Shown: positions 14,887-24,236, numbered from the stretch's first letter. The stretch is DNA of 64,000 nucleotides from JAJRRL01 sp047404195 (GCA_047404195.1 JBDOIU010000010.1:25296-89295), one strand, 5' to 3'. Made by a program: numbers and translations. The notes: a model not told the origin generated them from the letters alone.

Positions 14887-15753
14887 ATGAGTTGGTTCAG
14901 CAAGTTGATGCCAAAGGTATCCACAAAAAATAAGAAAGGTGTACCAGACGGCGTTTGGATGCAGTGTTCTGCTTGCCAAGCAACCTTATACCGCAGTGAT
15001 GTTGAGCGTAATATGATGGTTTGTACCAAGTGCGGTCATCATGAGCGGCTGACGGCCGAGCAGCGCTTGGATTATTTTTTAGATAGTAATGATCGAGAAG
15101 TCATTGCTGCTGATGTGGTTGCACAGGATCGCCTTAAATTCAAAGATTCAAAACGTTATAAAGATCGTTTGACGGCTGCAGAGAAAAAGACGCAAACCAC
15201 AGAAGCTTTGTTGGTAATGCAGGGGCGAGTGCAAACACAGCCTATCGTAGCAGCTGCGTTTGAGTTTTCATTCATTGGTGGGTCAATGAGTGCTGCAGTT
15301 GGAGAGCGCTTTGTGCGTGGTGTTGAGCGAGCAATGGCAAAGCGTTGCCCTTTCATCTGTTTCTCAACCAGTGGTGGCGCACGTATGCAGGAATCGCTGT
15401 TTTCTTTATTTCAAATGGCTAAGACATCAGCTGCACTGACAAAATTGGCTGATGCTGGTTTACCATTTATCTCTGTGCTCACTGACCCAACAATGGGTGG
15501 CGTGTCAGCAAGTTTTGCTACATTGGGTGATATCATCATTGCTGAACCAAAAGCGCTCATTGGTTTTTCAGGGCCGCGTGTGATTAAGCAGACAATACGT
15601 CAAACATTGCCGGAAGGTTTTCAGCGCAGTGAGTTTTTGTTAGAGCACGGGGCCATCGATATGATTGTAGATCGTCGTGACATGAAGAAAACAGTGGCAG
15701 ACTTGTTATCGATGTTATCGGGAGATGCGCAGTCATCACAGCGGGTTGCTTAG
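14887..15753 (+). CDS. accD: acetyl-CoA carboxylase carboxyltransferase beta subunit
   Basis: The 288-residue beta subunit works with AccA to transfer carboxyl from biotin to acetyl-CoA, giving malonyl-CoA for fatty acid synthesis. It has an N-terminal zinc ribbon (Cys27, Cys30, Cys46, Cys49) and a crotonase-type core with FSTSGGARMQES and DPTMGGVSASFA. An AGAGG lies before the ATG. Its stop codon overlaps the cmk start by one base. Confidence 0.97.
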   Translation: MSWFSKLMPKVSTKNKKGVPDGVWMQCSACQATLYRSDVERNMMVCTKCGHHERLTAEQRLDYFLDSNDREVIAADVVAQDRLKFKDSKRYKDRLTAAEKKTQTTEALLVMQGRVQTQPIVAAAFEFSFIGGSMSAAVGERFVRGVERAMAKRCPFICFSTSGGARMQESLFSLFQMAKTSAALTKLADAGLPFISVLTDPTMGGVSASFATLGDIIIAEPKALIGFSGPRVIKQTIRQTLPEGFQRSEFLLEHGAIDMIVDRRDMKKTVADLLSMLSGDAQSSQRVA

Positions 15754-16451
15754 TGAATACCACGCCTTCATCACCGGTGATTACCATTGATGGGCCAGGC
15801 GGCTCAGGCAAGGGGACGCTATCGCGATCATTGGCTGATCACTTGCACTTTCACTATCTAGACAGTGGCTGTATTTATCGCGCACTTGCTTTTGCTGTGC
15901 TGCAGTCTGGTGTGTCAGAGCCATCAGAAGAGCAGGTGCAAACCACTTTAAAAGAGCGGCAAGTCGTTGTTTTTTCGAAGATTGTGGCCGGTGTATCCGA
16001 GACGCGTGCCACAGTAGATGGTGTGGATATCACTGCGCAGTTGCGTACGAGTGCGTGTTCGAGCATGGCTTCGCGTATTGCGGTATATCCGTGTGTGAGG
16101 GACAGCTTATTGGACATGCAGCGTGCTTTCCAGCAGCCACCTGGCTTGGTCACTGATGGCAGAGATATGGGTACGGTGGTATTTCCGCAGGCAGATGTGA
16201 AAATTTTTCTCACTGCCAGCCTTGAAATTCGTGCACAAAGAAGACAAATCGACTTGCAAGAGGCCGGCGAATGTGTTAAAGTCGGCCAAGTTCTTGAAGA
16301 AATACGTGCGCGTGATGCGAGAGATGCAAATCGGGCAGTGGCACCTTTGAGAGCAGCAGATGATGCTGTGGTTGTGGATTGTACAAATCTATCGCCGCAA
16401 GCCACATTGGGTCAAACATTGGACATTGTGGCGCAGAAACTGCAAAGATAA
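15753..16451 (+). CDS. cmk: cytidylate kinase
   Basis: The 232-residue enzyme phosphorylates CMP/dCMP. The P-loop is GPGGSGKGTLS near residue 14, followed by the LDSGCIYRALA substrate motif, TDGRDMGTVVFP and the LID Arg segment RDARDANR. The start is GTG, sharing a base with the accD stop (TAGTG), so translation is coupled. rpsA follows, as in many proteobacteria. Confidence 0.95.
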   Translation: MNTTPSSPVITIDGPGGSGKGTLSRSLADHLHFHYLDSGCIYRALAFAVLQSGVSEPSEEQVQTTLKERQVVVFSKIVAGVSETRATVDGVDITAQLRTSACSSMASRIAVYPCVRDSLLDMQRAFQQPPGLVTDGRDMGTVVFPQADVKIFLTASLEIRAQRRQIDLQEAGECVKVGQVLEEIRARDARDANRAVAPLRAADDAVVVDCTNLSPQATLGQTLDIVAQKLQR

Positions 16452-16554
16452 GCGCCTGCGTACATCCACGCAGGATACATTCACCCGCGCTACGGCGTGG
16501 TTAACCGATGGGTCAGTGTTTCGCACTGCCGATCATTACCGGAGAACGGTTATT

Positions 16555-18237
16555 ATGTCTGACGTATCTAGTCAAAAAACAGAAAATTTTGCTGATTTAT
16601 TCCAAACATTTTGTGCGCAACAAACCATGCGTGCTGGTACTTTGGTCAACGCAATTGTTGTCAAAAAAACAAAGGATTTCATTGTTGTTAATGCAGGTTT
16701 GAAGTCTGAAGGTTTTATTCCAAATGCAGAATTTTCTGGTCAAGAAATTAATATTGGTGACGAAGTTGAAGTTGTCATTGAGGCCACAGATAATGGCTTT
16801 GGTGAAAGCCGGTTGTCACGTGAAAAAGCCAAACGTGCACGTGCATGGGCTGAACTTGAAACACAATTCAAAGCTGAGAAAATTGTTTTGGGTAACATCA
16901 CTGACCGCGTTAAAGGTGGTTTCACAGTTGAGCTCGGCGCATTGCGTGCCTTCCTACCTGGCTCATTAGTTGATGTTAAGCCAGTGAGAGATCCTGCTTA
17001 CTTAGCTGGTAAAGAGTTAGAATTCAAGATTATCAAAATGGATACTCGTCGTAATAACGTGGTTGTATCACGTCGTGCTGTCTTGGAAGCTGAAAACAGT
17101 GCTGAGCGTACTGCTCGCCTAGATGAGCTGCAAGAAGGGCAAGAAGTTGACGGTATTGTGAAAAACATCACTGACTACGGTGCATTCATCGACTTGGGTG
17201 GTATCGACGGTCTATTGCATATCACCGATATGGCATGGCGACGTGTTAAGCATCCAAGTGAAGTTGTCAATGTGGGCGACGAGTTGAATGTCAAGATCTT
17301 GAAGTTTGATCGTGAAAAGAATCGTGTTTCATTGGGCTTGAAGCAAATGGGTGAAGACCCATGGGTCAATATTGCTAGACGCTACCCAGCAAACTCACGC
17401 CTCACTGGTAAGGTGACTAATATCACTGATTACGGTTGCTTTGTACAAGTTGAAGAGGGTGTTGAAGGTTTGGTACACATGTCAGAAATGGATTGGACCA
17501 ACAAAAACATACATCCAAGTAAAGTTGTGAAGATGGGTCAAGAAGTTGAAGTCATGGTGCTTGAAATTGACGAAGAGCGTCGTCGTATTTCATTGGGCGT
17601 GAAACAAACACGTTCAAATCCATGGGATGATTTCCAATCTAAGTTTTCTGTTGGCGACAAAGTATCTGGTAAAGTTCGTTCTATTACTGATTTTGGTGTC
17701 TTTATTGGTCTTGACGGTGGTATTGACGGTTTGGTGCACTTAACAGATCTATCATGGTCTGAAGATGGCGAAGAAATGGTGCGTCGATACAAGAAAGGCG
17801 AAGAGGTTGAGGCTGTGATCTTAACCATTGATTCTGAGCGTGAGCGTATTTCATTGGGTATCAAGCAGATGTCTGATGATCCAGTGCAAAATTTCTTGAA
17901 TTCGTACAACAAACAAGATCCAATTGAGGCGACTGTTGAATCTGTAGAGCAGAAGCAGGCTGTACTGTCTGTGGCAGATGGCGTTGCTGGTATTTTGCGA
18001 ATTGCAGACTACAGCTTCGAGCATCAGTCTGATTTACGTGATGTATTGAAGAAAGATGATACGCTAGAAGTGAAGATCACAAATTATGATGCGAAAAATC
18101 GTCAAATTTATCTGTCACACAAAGCGTTGCTTGAGCAGGCTGATTCACGTTTTGATACAGTGGGTGATGTCTCTACTGAGTCTACATTGGGTGATTTGCT
18201 GAAGCAGCAAATGTCTCAAGGTAAAGACAAAGCTTAA
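16555..18237 (+). CDS. rpsA: 30S ribosomal protein S1
   Basis: At 560 residues the protein has six S1 OB-fold domains, the full complement. The first two bind the 30S subunit and the others bind mRNA; repeats of the type 'GxVxxITDYGxFVxL' are visible at residues about 190, 275 and 365. The ATG at 16555 follows GGAG within CCGGAGAACGG. The larger frame starting in cmk is not the gene. ihfB, which commonly follows rpsA, is absent; a terminator and lapA follow instead. Confidence 0.97.
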   Translation: MSDVSSQKTENFADLFQTFCAQQTMRAGTLVNAIVVKKTKDFIVVNAGLKSEGFIPNAEFSGQEINIGDEVEVVIEATDNGFGESRLSREKAKRARAWAELETQFKAEKIVLGNITDRVKGGFTVELGALRAFLPGSLVDVKPVRDPAYLAGKELEFKIIKMDTRRNNVVVSRRAVLEAENSAERTARLDELQEGQEVDGIVKNITDYGAFIDLGGIDGLLHITDMAWRRVKHPSEVVNVGDELNVKILKFDREKNRVSLGLKQMGEDPWVNIARRYPANSRLTGKVTNITDYGCFVQVEEGVEGLVHMSEMDWTNKNIHPSKVVKMGQEVEVMVLEIDEERRRISLGVKQTRSNPWDDFQSKFSVGDKVSGKVRSITDFGVFIGLDGGIDGLVHLTDLSWSEDGEEMVRRYKKGEEVEAVILTIDSERERISLGIKQMSDDPVQNFLNSYNKQDPIEATVESVEQKQAVLSVADGVAGILRIADYSFEHQSDLRDVLKKDDTLEVKITNYDAKNRQIYLSHKALLEQADSRFDTVGDVSTESTLGDLLKQQMSQGKDKA

Positions 18238-18285
18238 TGCTGTTTTGAGGGTTCACTTCTATTGAGTGATCACATCAAATCGGAT

Positions 18286-18319
18286 GCCTTCTCTTGTTAG
18301 CAAGAGAGGGCATTTTTTA
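18286..18319 (+). terminator. Rho-independent terminator after rpsA
   Basis: GCCTTCTCTTG pairs with CAAGAGAGGGC around a TTAG loop (one G-U), followed by ATTTTTTAT. Very strong hairpin. Confidence 0.92.
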
Positions 18320-18334
18320 TAGGAGGGTATGATA

Positions 18335-18601
18335 ATGATACGATGGTTGATTCGTTTGGTATTGATTGCAATAGCAGCTGCGGTGACAGCTTTTGCAGCA
18401 TTGAATTCACAGTGGGTTGATATCAATTTAGGCTTTACAACATGGCATGTTCAGTTGCCATGGGTTTTGCTGCTTTGTTTCATGCTGGGGTTGTTGGCAA
18501 CACTCATGATTGTATTGCCAATGGTCGTGTTGAGAATGCGACAACGTCAAGTAAAGTGTCACAAACATGTTTCGAATAGTGTAAAGGATGAGGTTGGCTG
18601 A
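18335..18601 (+). CDS. lapA: LapA-domain inner-membrane protein
   Basis: The 88-residue protein has two membrane helices (LVLIAIAAAVTAFAALN and LPWVLLLCFMLGLLATLMIVLP) and a basic tail. The 'ALNSQWVDINLGF' element between helices is the LapA/YciS signature. LapA with LapB tunes LPS synthesis by regulating FtsH-dependent LpxC turnover in E. coli. The second ATG (18335) is preferred because GGAGGG is 7 bases away; from the ATG at 18329 it is too close. No lapB follows. Confidence 0.85.
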   Translation: MIRWLIRLVLIAIAAAVTAFAALNSQWVDINLGFTTWHVQLPWVLLLCFMLGLLATLMIVLPMVVLRMRQRQVKCHKHVSNSVKDEVG

Positions 18602-18618
18602 GTGCTGGGGGCGATTCA

Positions 18619-19818
18619 ATGTCAAAAAAAATATTATTAGGTGTTACAGGCGGTATTGCCGCTTATAAAACACCAGAGCTGGTGCGGCTATTGCGTGCAC
18701 AAGGACATATTGTTCGGGTTGTGCTCACACCGACTGCGGCTACCTTGGTTTCTGCAGTAGCATTGCAGGCTGTTTCAGCGCTGCCAGTTGTGCAGACATG
18801 GGCAGATGCCGATGATGGTATGGATCACATTGCATTGGCAAAGTGGGCCGACGTGATACTGATTGCGCCGGCAACGGCACATTGTATTGCAAAGGTAGCG
18901 CATGGTTTAGCAGATGATATTTTAACAACATTGATCTTGGCATCGACTGCGCAGGTTTATATTGCACCTGCGATGAATCAACAAATGTGGCATCATGTTG
19001 CAACGCAGCAAAATTGTGATCTTTTACAGCAGCAGGGGGTTAAAATATTAGGCCCTGCTTATGGTGAGCAGGCGTGTGGTGATGTTGGGTTAGGGAGATT
19101 ATTGTCGTTATCAGAGATTGTGCAGGCTGTGACACAGTGTGCTGCTACCGAGGGAATACTCAAAGGGCAGCACGTATTAATCACAGCAGGTCCAACACAT
19201 GAAGCAATTGATCCAGTACGCTACCTAGGCAATCACAGTACGGGGCGTATGGGCTATGCATTGGCTGCAGAAGCGCAGGCTTTAGGCGCAGTGGTGACAC
19301 TGGTGAGTGGTCCTACAAATTTACCTGTCCCGAGTAGCGTAAAATGTATCAATACTGTGTCAGCAGCTGATATGTACGATGCAGTGCACGCAGTTGTGCG
19401 TGATCAAGATATTTTTATAGCAACTGCTGCGGTTGCTGACTATACCCAATCTACTGTGTTGACTCATAAAATATCGAAAAGCGAAGATAAGCTTCAGCTT
19501 ACGTTACAGCGTACAAAGGATATTTTAGCATCTGTGTATGCGTTGCCTGAAAGACCATTTTGCGTGGGTTTTTGTGCACAAACAAAAGAATTACATGCAC
19601 ATGCACAACGAAAATTACACAATAAAGCTGATATCATTGTTGCGAATGAAGTTGGTCATGGTCGTGGGTTTGGCAATGTCGCATCGACAGTATATTTGCA
19701 TGCGCGTGGTTGTGATGTTGAAGCACTGACAGCAAGCGATAAACAATATTTGGCTGAAGTATTGTGGCAAAAGTTGTATGCTCATTTTTGCAGTGAGATC
19801 GATACTGGTATTGAGTGA
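18619..19818 (+). CDS. coaBC: bifunctional phosphopantothenoylcysteine decarboxylase/synthetase
   Basis: This fused CoA-biosynthesis enzyme of 399 residues has an N-terminal flavin-dependent CoaC domain (GVTGGIAAYKTPELVRLL; catalytic His in GMDHIALAKWAD; PAMNQQMW) and a C-terminal CoaB domain (VLITAGPTHEAIDPVRYLGNHS; KISKSEDKLQL; FGNVASTVYL). Together they convert 4'-phosphopantothenate plus Cys to 4'-phosphopantetheine. It is separated by 17 bases from lapA. Confidence 0.96.
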   Translation: MSKKILLGVTGGIAAYKTPELVRLLRAQGHIVRVVLTPTAATLVSAVALQAVSALPVVQTWADADDGMDHIALAKWADVILIAPATAHCIAKVAHGLADDILTTLILASTAQVYIAPAMNQQMWHHVATQQNCDLLQQQGVKILGPAYGEQACGDVGLGRLLSLSEIVQAVTQCAATEGILKGQHVLITAGPTHEAIDPVRYLGNHSTGRMGYALAAEAQALGAVVTLVSGPTNLPVPSSVKCINTVSAADMYDAVHAVVRDQDIFIATAAVADYTQSTVLTHKISKSEDKLQLTLQRTKDILASVYALPERPFCVGFCAQTKELHAHAQRKLHNKADIIVANEVGHGRGFGNVASTVYLHARGCDVEALTASDKQYLAEVLWQKLYAHFCSEIDTGIE

Positions 19819-20112
19819 GGATGCTCAAGGCACTGATGCAATACTTTTTTGGGTCTGCTCATGCTTGCGAACAACAATGTTCGTCTAGGCCTGCGCACAC
19901 CCGACGTGGTGTATTCCTTCATGTAATTTAATATGCTGCCAGGAATAAAAGTGACTTTGGGTAAGGGTGTTCAATTACAAATTATGTGAATAATTCAAGG
20001 GTTATTGTGTGGAGCGGGCGATAGTGAAGATAACTTGTGTTGCTGGTAATAACATGATACGCTAGGATTGAATACAAAATCATGCTCTGTTAAGAGTTCG
20101 GGAGTATAGTTA
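19819..20112. other. intergenic region before the armadillo-repeat gene
   Basis: No gene, RNA or clear terminator was recognised. It contains TTTAATATG near 19928, a single half-site resembling the PmrA box, with no convincing second copy. A GGGAG ribosome site at its end serves the ATG at 20113. Confidence 0.4.
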
Positions 20113-23079
20113 ATGCGAAAAAGTTCGATAGACTTATCAGATTCACTGAAAAACTTACCAATTTATACTGCTATGTTAAATGCACCTGCAGTTGAAATGA
20201 GTGTTAAGATTGATGCTTTGCAAGCAATTCAGAGACTATCAAGATGTCCTGATTTTACTATGGACAATTTTCTTACCGGTGCAATCATCTGTCAGTTATA
20301 TATAAATTCTTCTCCCAGACCAAGAGGTGTTGAAAAAGCTTATGTTGCTGCACGAACAATAGCCGGACTTGTTATTAAAAGGCCAGATTTAGCCAAAATT
20401 TTTCTGGAATATTCAATTGCTACGAGTCACGACTCTAGGCAAACATCTTCCTCTTCAGTTGTTTGTGCATTGGCTGTATTGCTGAATAATAGCATTGCTA
20501 ATTTGACGCAAAAGACAATCGCTGTAGGTGCTTTGGGTCATCTTGCGTTTCAACCTGAGAATAGAGCTAAAATAGGCAGCACGGAAGCTGTTATTACTGG
20601 TTTATCTGTATTACTGAATGATAGCAGTGCTAACGCGTTTCAGAAAAAAATAGCTGCAGGTGCTTTGGCTCGTCTTGCAATACACCCTGAAAATAAAGTT
20701 AAAATAGCCGGCACGAAAAGTGTTATTGTAGGTTTATCTGCATTGCTGAATAATAGCATTGCTAGCGCGGAGCAGAAAGGAGTAGCTGCAGGTGCTTTGA
20801 GTAATCTTGCGAATCACCGTGAGAATCAAGTTAAAATAGCCAGCACGAAAGGTGTTATTGTAGGTTTATCTGTCTTGCTGAATAATAGCAGTGCTAGCGC
20901 GGATCAGAAAAGATTCGCTGCAGGTGCTTTGGCTAATCTTGCAAGTCACCCTGCGAATAAAGTTAAAATATCCAGCACGAAAGGTGTTATTGTTGGTTTA
21001 TCTTCATTGCTGAATAATGGTAGTGTTAGCGTGGAGCAGAAAAGAGCAGCTGCAGTTGCTTTGGGTAATCTTGCGATTCATCCTGAGAATCAAGTTAAAA
21101 TATCCAGCACGAAAGGTGTTATTGTAGGTTTATCTGCCTTGCTGAATAATAGCAGTGCTAACGCGGAGCAGAAAGAAGTAGCTGCATCTACTTTGGGTAA
21201 TCTTGCAAGTCACCCTGCGAATCAAGCTAAAATAGCAAGTGAGAGAGGTATTATTGCTGGATTATCTTCGCTGCTGAATAATAGCAATGCTAGCGCGGAG
21301 CAGAAAAGATTCGCTGCAGTTGCTTTGGGTAATCTTGCAAGTCACCCTGCGAATAAAGTTAAAATATCCAGCACGAAAGGTGTTATTGTTGGTTTATCTT
21401 CATTGCTGAATAATGGTAGTGTTAGCGTGGAGCAGAAAAGAGCAGCTGCATATGCTTTGGGTAATCTTGCGATTCATCCTGAGAATCAAGTTAAAATATC
21501 CAGCACGAAAGGTGTTATTGTAGGTTTATCTGCCTTGCTGAATAATAGCAGTGCTAACGCGGAGCAGAAAGAAGTAGCTGCATCTACTTTGGGTAATCTT
21601 GCAACTCACCCTGCGAATAAAGTTAAAATAGCAAGTGGGAGGGGTATTGTTACAGGTTTATCTGCATTGCTGAATAATAGCAATGCTAGCGCGGAGCAGA
21701 AAAGATTCGCTGCACTTGCTTTGGGTAATCTTGCAAGTCACCCTGCGAATAAAGTTAAAGTATCCAGCACGAAAGGTGTTATTGTTGGTTTATCTGCCTT
21801 GCTGAATAATAGCATTGCTAGCGCGGAGCAGAAAGAAGGAGCTGCATGTGCTTTGGGTAATCTTGCAGCTCATCCTGCGAATAAAGTTAAAATAGCCAGC
21901 ACGAAAGGTGTTATTGTAGGTTTATCTGCCTTGCTGAATGATAGCAGTGCTAACGCGAAGCAGAAAAAAGCAGCTGCAGGTGCTTTGTATAATCTTGCAA
22001 ATCACCCTTCGAATAAAGTTAAAATAGCCAGCACGAAAGGTGTTATTGTTGGTTTATCTGCATTGCTGAATGATAGCAGTGCTAACGCGAAGCAGAAAAA
22101 AGCAGCTGCAGGTGCTTTGTATAATCTTGCAAATCACCCTTCGAATAAAGTTAAAATAGCCAGCACGAAAGGTGTTATTGTAGGTTTATCTGCCTTGCTG
22201 AATAATAGCAGTACTAGCGCGGATCAGAAAAGAGTAGCTGCAGGTGCTTTGGCTCATCTTGCAAATCACCCTGCGAATAAAGTTAAAATAGCCAGTGCAG
22301 AAGGTACTGTTACTGGTTTATCTGCATTGCTGAATAATAGCAGTGCTAACGCGAAGCAGAAAAGAGTAGCTGCAGTTGCTTTGTGTAATCTTGCAAATCA
22401 CCCTTCGAATAAAGTTAAAATAGCCAGCACGAAAGGTGTTATTGTTGGTTTATCTGCCTTGCTGAATAATAGCAGTGCGAACATGACTCAAAAGGCAAAT
22501 GCTGCACGTGCTTTATTGAATCTTGCAAATCACCCTGCGAATAAAGTTAAAATAGCTCGCACGGCTGGTGTTGTTACTGGTTTATCTGATATCAATGATA
22601 AAATTAATCAGGCTTTAGGTAGGTTGCTGAGGGGTGGTAATTGTCAACCCAGTTCTGCTGTGTATTCTAAACGCTCGTCAATTCTATCTAAGCTCTCGTT
22701 ATTTCTAGATAGACTCCTGCCTACATTACGTGCTGCTGTGTCAGCCACTAGCACTCGAGAGCAGAATGTGCCTGCATCTACCAAACTACTGATTGGTGAA
22801 CGGGCGCACGCTGCTACTCCTCAAAGGCCCAGTGTGGCACCTTTAGTGGCAGCTACATCAGCTCACTCTCATCAACAGAAAGGAACCGATGCATCTATCT
22901 TATTAGAATTAGGAAGAAAGAGGCGTCAAACCGCATCTCCTAATCAAGCTTCTTCCGATGAAGCATATCCTAAGCGCAATAAGCCAAGCACGACAGCTAC
23001 TTTTGTAAATAATTTGCTTAATGACTCTGAGGAGCTACTAGCCGGCAGTGTAGTTACTTCAGCTCCCACCCATATTTAG
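20113..23079 (+). CDS. giant armadillo-repeat protein with NLS-like tail, candidate nuclear effector
   Basis: The 988-residue protein starts after GGGAG. Residues about 116-819 are sixteen tandem 44-residue repeats of the type V-I-V-G-L-S-A-L-L-N-N..QK..AA.AL.NLA.HP.NKVKI, which fit the three-helix armadillo pattern (ARM units are about 42 residues). Residues 1-115 look like further degenerate helical repeats. The tail (about 825-988) is Ser/Thr/Ala-rich and contains RKRR at 935-938 and PKRNKP near 953-958, a bipartite NLS-like pair. ARM solenoids are mainly eukaryotic scaffolds (importin-alpha, beta-catenin), so this is probably delivered to a eukaryotic host; delivery is inference. The gene stands alone between coaBC and tRNA-Pro. 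Confidence 0.8.
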   Translation: MRKSSIDLSDSLKNLPIYTAMLNAPAVEMSVKIDALQAIQRLSRCPDFTMDNFLTGAIICQLYINSSPRPRGVEKAYVAARTIAGLVIKRPDLAKIFLEYSIATSHDSRQTSSSSVVCALAVLLNNSIANLTQKTIAVGALGHLAFQPENRAKIGSTEAVITGLSVLLNDSSANAFQKKIAAGALARLAIHPENKVKIAGTKSVIVGLSALLNNSIASAEQKGVAAGALSNLANHRENQVKIASTKGVIVGLSVLLNNSSASADQKRFAAGALANLASHPANKVKISSTKGVIVGLSSLLNNGSVSVEQKRAAAVALGNLAIHPENQVKISSTKGVIVGLSALLNNSSANAEQKEVAASTLGNLASHPANQAKIASERGIIAGLSSLLNNSNASAEQKRFAAVALGNLASHPANKVKISSTKGVIVGLSSLLNNGSVSVEQKRAAAYALGNLAIHPENQVKISSTKGVIVGLSALLNNSSANAEQKEVAASTLGNLATHPANKVKIASGRGIVTGLSALLNNSNASAEQKRFAALALGNLASHPANKVKVSSTKGVIVGLSALLNNSIASAEQKEGAACALGNLAAHPANKVKIASTKGVIVGLSALLNDSSANAKQKKAAAGALYNLANHPSNKVKIASTKGVIVGLSALLNDSSANAKQKKAAAGALYNLANHPSNKVKIASTKGVIVGLSALLNNSSTSADQKRVAAGALAHLANHPANKVKIASAEGTVTGLSALLNNSSANAKQKRVAAVALCNLANHPSNKVKIASTKGVIVGLSALLNNSSANMTQKANAARALLNLANHPANKVKIARTAGVVTGLSDINDKINQALGRLLRGGNCQPSSAVYSKRSSILSKLSLFLDRLLPTLRAAVSATSTREQNVPASTKLLIGERAHAATPQRPSVAPLVAATSAHSHQQKGTDASILLELGRKRRQTASPNQASSDEAYPKRNKPSTTATFVNNLLNDSEELLAGSVVTSAPTHI
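20458..22569 (+). repeat. 16 x 132-bp tandem coding repeats (armadillo array)
   Basis: Sixteen in-frame units of exactly 132 bases, without length variation. Units 4-6 (20854-21249) are copied as units 7-9 (21250-21645), a 396-base higher-order duplication. Units 12 and 13 (21910-22173) encode identical protein and differ at only about two bases. This indicates recent unequal exchange or gene conversion. Confidence 0.93.
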
Positions 23080-23155
23080 CGATCCTTCTGCACTAACTGC
23101 CATTAAATAATGTAAGTTTGTATGGGTCGATACCGACTGCTTCCTCAGATCAGCC

Positions 23156-23184
23156 TTGCAATTTGTGCTATCTGTCCTTAAAAT
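23156..23184 (+). promoter_or_regulatory. sigma70 promoter for tRNA-Pro
   Basis: TTGCAA (23156-23161), 17-base spacer, TAAAAT (23179-23184), 8 bases before the tRNA 5' end. Confidence 0.7.
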
Positions 23185-23192
23185 GTGGCTTT

Positions 23193-23266
23193 CGGGGCGT
23201 GGCGCAGTCTGGTAGCGCACTTGCATGGGGTGCAAGGGGTCGTAGGTTCGAATCCTGCCGTCCCGA
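23193..23266 (+). tRNA. tRNA-Pro (anticodon GGG)
   Basis: Acceptor CGGGGCG/CGTCCCG, D-arm GCGC..GCGC, anticodon stem CTTGC/GCAAG with loop ATGGGGT (anticodon GGG), T-loop GTTCGAATC. Discriminator A is followed by TATCC, so CCA is not encoded, unlike the tRNA-Val of this window. Confidence 0.93.
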
Positions 23267-23291
23267 TATCCAATGATGTTGAGGTGAAAGC

Positions 23292-23471
23292 ATGACTCAG
23301 GCAGCAACGCCAGTATTAACTTGTCCCAGTTGCGGCACAGTATTGCAGCATGATGTTGTTCTGTCAGGTTATATCTGTTCAAAAGAAAACATAATTTACC
23401 CCATTCGGCAGCATATTCCCGTATTATTGATCGATCAAGCCGAGCCTTATTTGCCAGAGGAAGACCAGTAG
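23292..23471 (+). CDS. Trm112/YcaR-like zinc-ribbon protein
   Basis: This is a 59-residue protein: MTQAATPVLTCPSCGTVLQH, then YICSKENIIYPIRQHIPVLL and an acidic end. The CPxCG plus a later Cys and the 'YPI....P.LL' motif are the Trm112/UPF0434 signature. It lies directly upstream of kdsB (stop codon abuts the kdsB ATG), the gene order of ycaR-kdsB in E. coli. GAGGTG precedes the ATG. The second CxxC of the classical zinc ribbon is reduced to a single Cys (ICSKE). Trm112 proteins activate methyltransferases; the bacterial partner is not identified here. Confidence 0.8.
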   Translation: MTQAATPVLTCPSCGTVLQHDVVLSGYICSKENIIYPIRQHIPVLLIDQAEPYLPEEDQ

Positions 23472-24236
23472 ATGGCGACACACATTGTTATACCCGCACG
23501 ATTGCGTTCACAGCGCCTCCCTGGCAAGTTGCTCTTACATTTGCAGGGAAAAGCATTGATAGCGCATACGGTTGCACAGGCGCGTTTGTGTACGTCTGAT
23601 ACGCTGACAGTGGCAGCAGATGATAGCAGTATCATTGATTGTGTTTCAGCATTGGGTGTAGATGCTTGTATGACTTCATCACACCAGCCTTCAGGAACCA
23701 TGCGCATTGCCGAGTTAGCCTGTGCCAAAGGGTGGGCGGATGATGATGTTGTATTAGGTTGGCAAGCAGATGAGCCTTTTTTGCCCAGTGATCTGGTTGC
23801 GCAGTTATTTGCTGCGGCACAGTTGTCACACGTCACTGCAATGGTCACTGCATATCGCCGTATTGACAAAGTGTCGATGCTATTCGACCCTTCAGTCGTT
23901 AAGGTTGTGCTAGATCATCGGCAAAAAGCAATGTGTTTTAGTCGTGCGCCTATCCCGTGGTGCCGTGATTTGTTTTCAGAGCCAGATAAAATGTCTGACG
24001 TACCGGGGCAGTACTATGAGCACATTGGCGTCTATGCTTACCGTGTTGGTTTTTTAAAGCGTTATGCCGCATGGCCTGCATGTGAGTTAGAGCAACTAGA
24101 GTCGCTTGAGCAGTGTCGTGTACTTTACCACGGCGAGTCTATCCACTGCCTGCGCTACGATGCCACAATTCCCGGGGGAATAGATACAGCAGCAGATTTA
24201 GCAGCAGCCGATGCTTATTTAGCAAAAATGGCTTAA
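23472..24236 (+). CDS. kdsB: 3-deoxy-manno-octulosonate cytidylyltransferase
   Basis: The 254-residue enzyme activates KDO as CMP-KDO for LPS inner core. The nucleotide-binding start HIVIPARLRSQRLPGKLL, VLGWQADEPFLP and SRAPIPWCRD motifs are intact, and GGIDTAADL lies near the end. It is coupled to the Trm112-like gene. Its last bases overlap the convergent rhomboid gene by 4. Confidence 0.95.
   Translation: MATHIVIPARLRSQRLPGKLLLHLQGKALIAHTVAQARLCTSDTLTVAADDSSIIDCVSALGVDACMTSSHQPSGTMRIAELACAKGWADDDVVLGWQADEPFLPSDLVAQLFAAAQLSHVTAMVTAYRRIDKVSMLFDPSVVKVVLDHRQKAMCFSRAPIPWCRDLFSEPDKMSDVPGQYYEHIGVYAYRVGFLKRYAAWPACELEQLESLEQCRVLYHGESIHCLRYDATIPGGIDTAADLAAADAYLAKMA

Noticed and set aside
20458..22569. 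Regular 132-bp repeats as a CRISPR or satellite
   Set aside because: The units are adjacent, in frame and translate to armadillo repeats. There are no unique spacers.
23059..23481. Minus-strand ORF across tRNA-Pro and the Trm112-like gene
   Set aside because: It is antisense to a tRNA and to a better-supported zinc-ribbon gene coupled to kdsB. The translation shows no domain.
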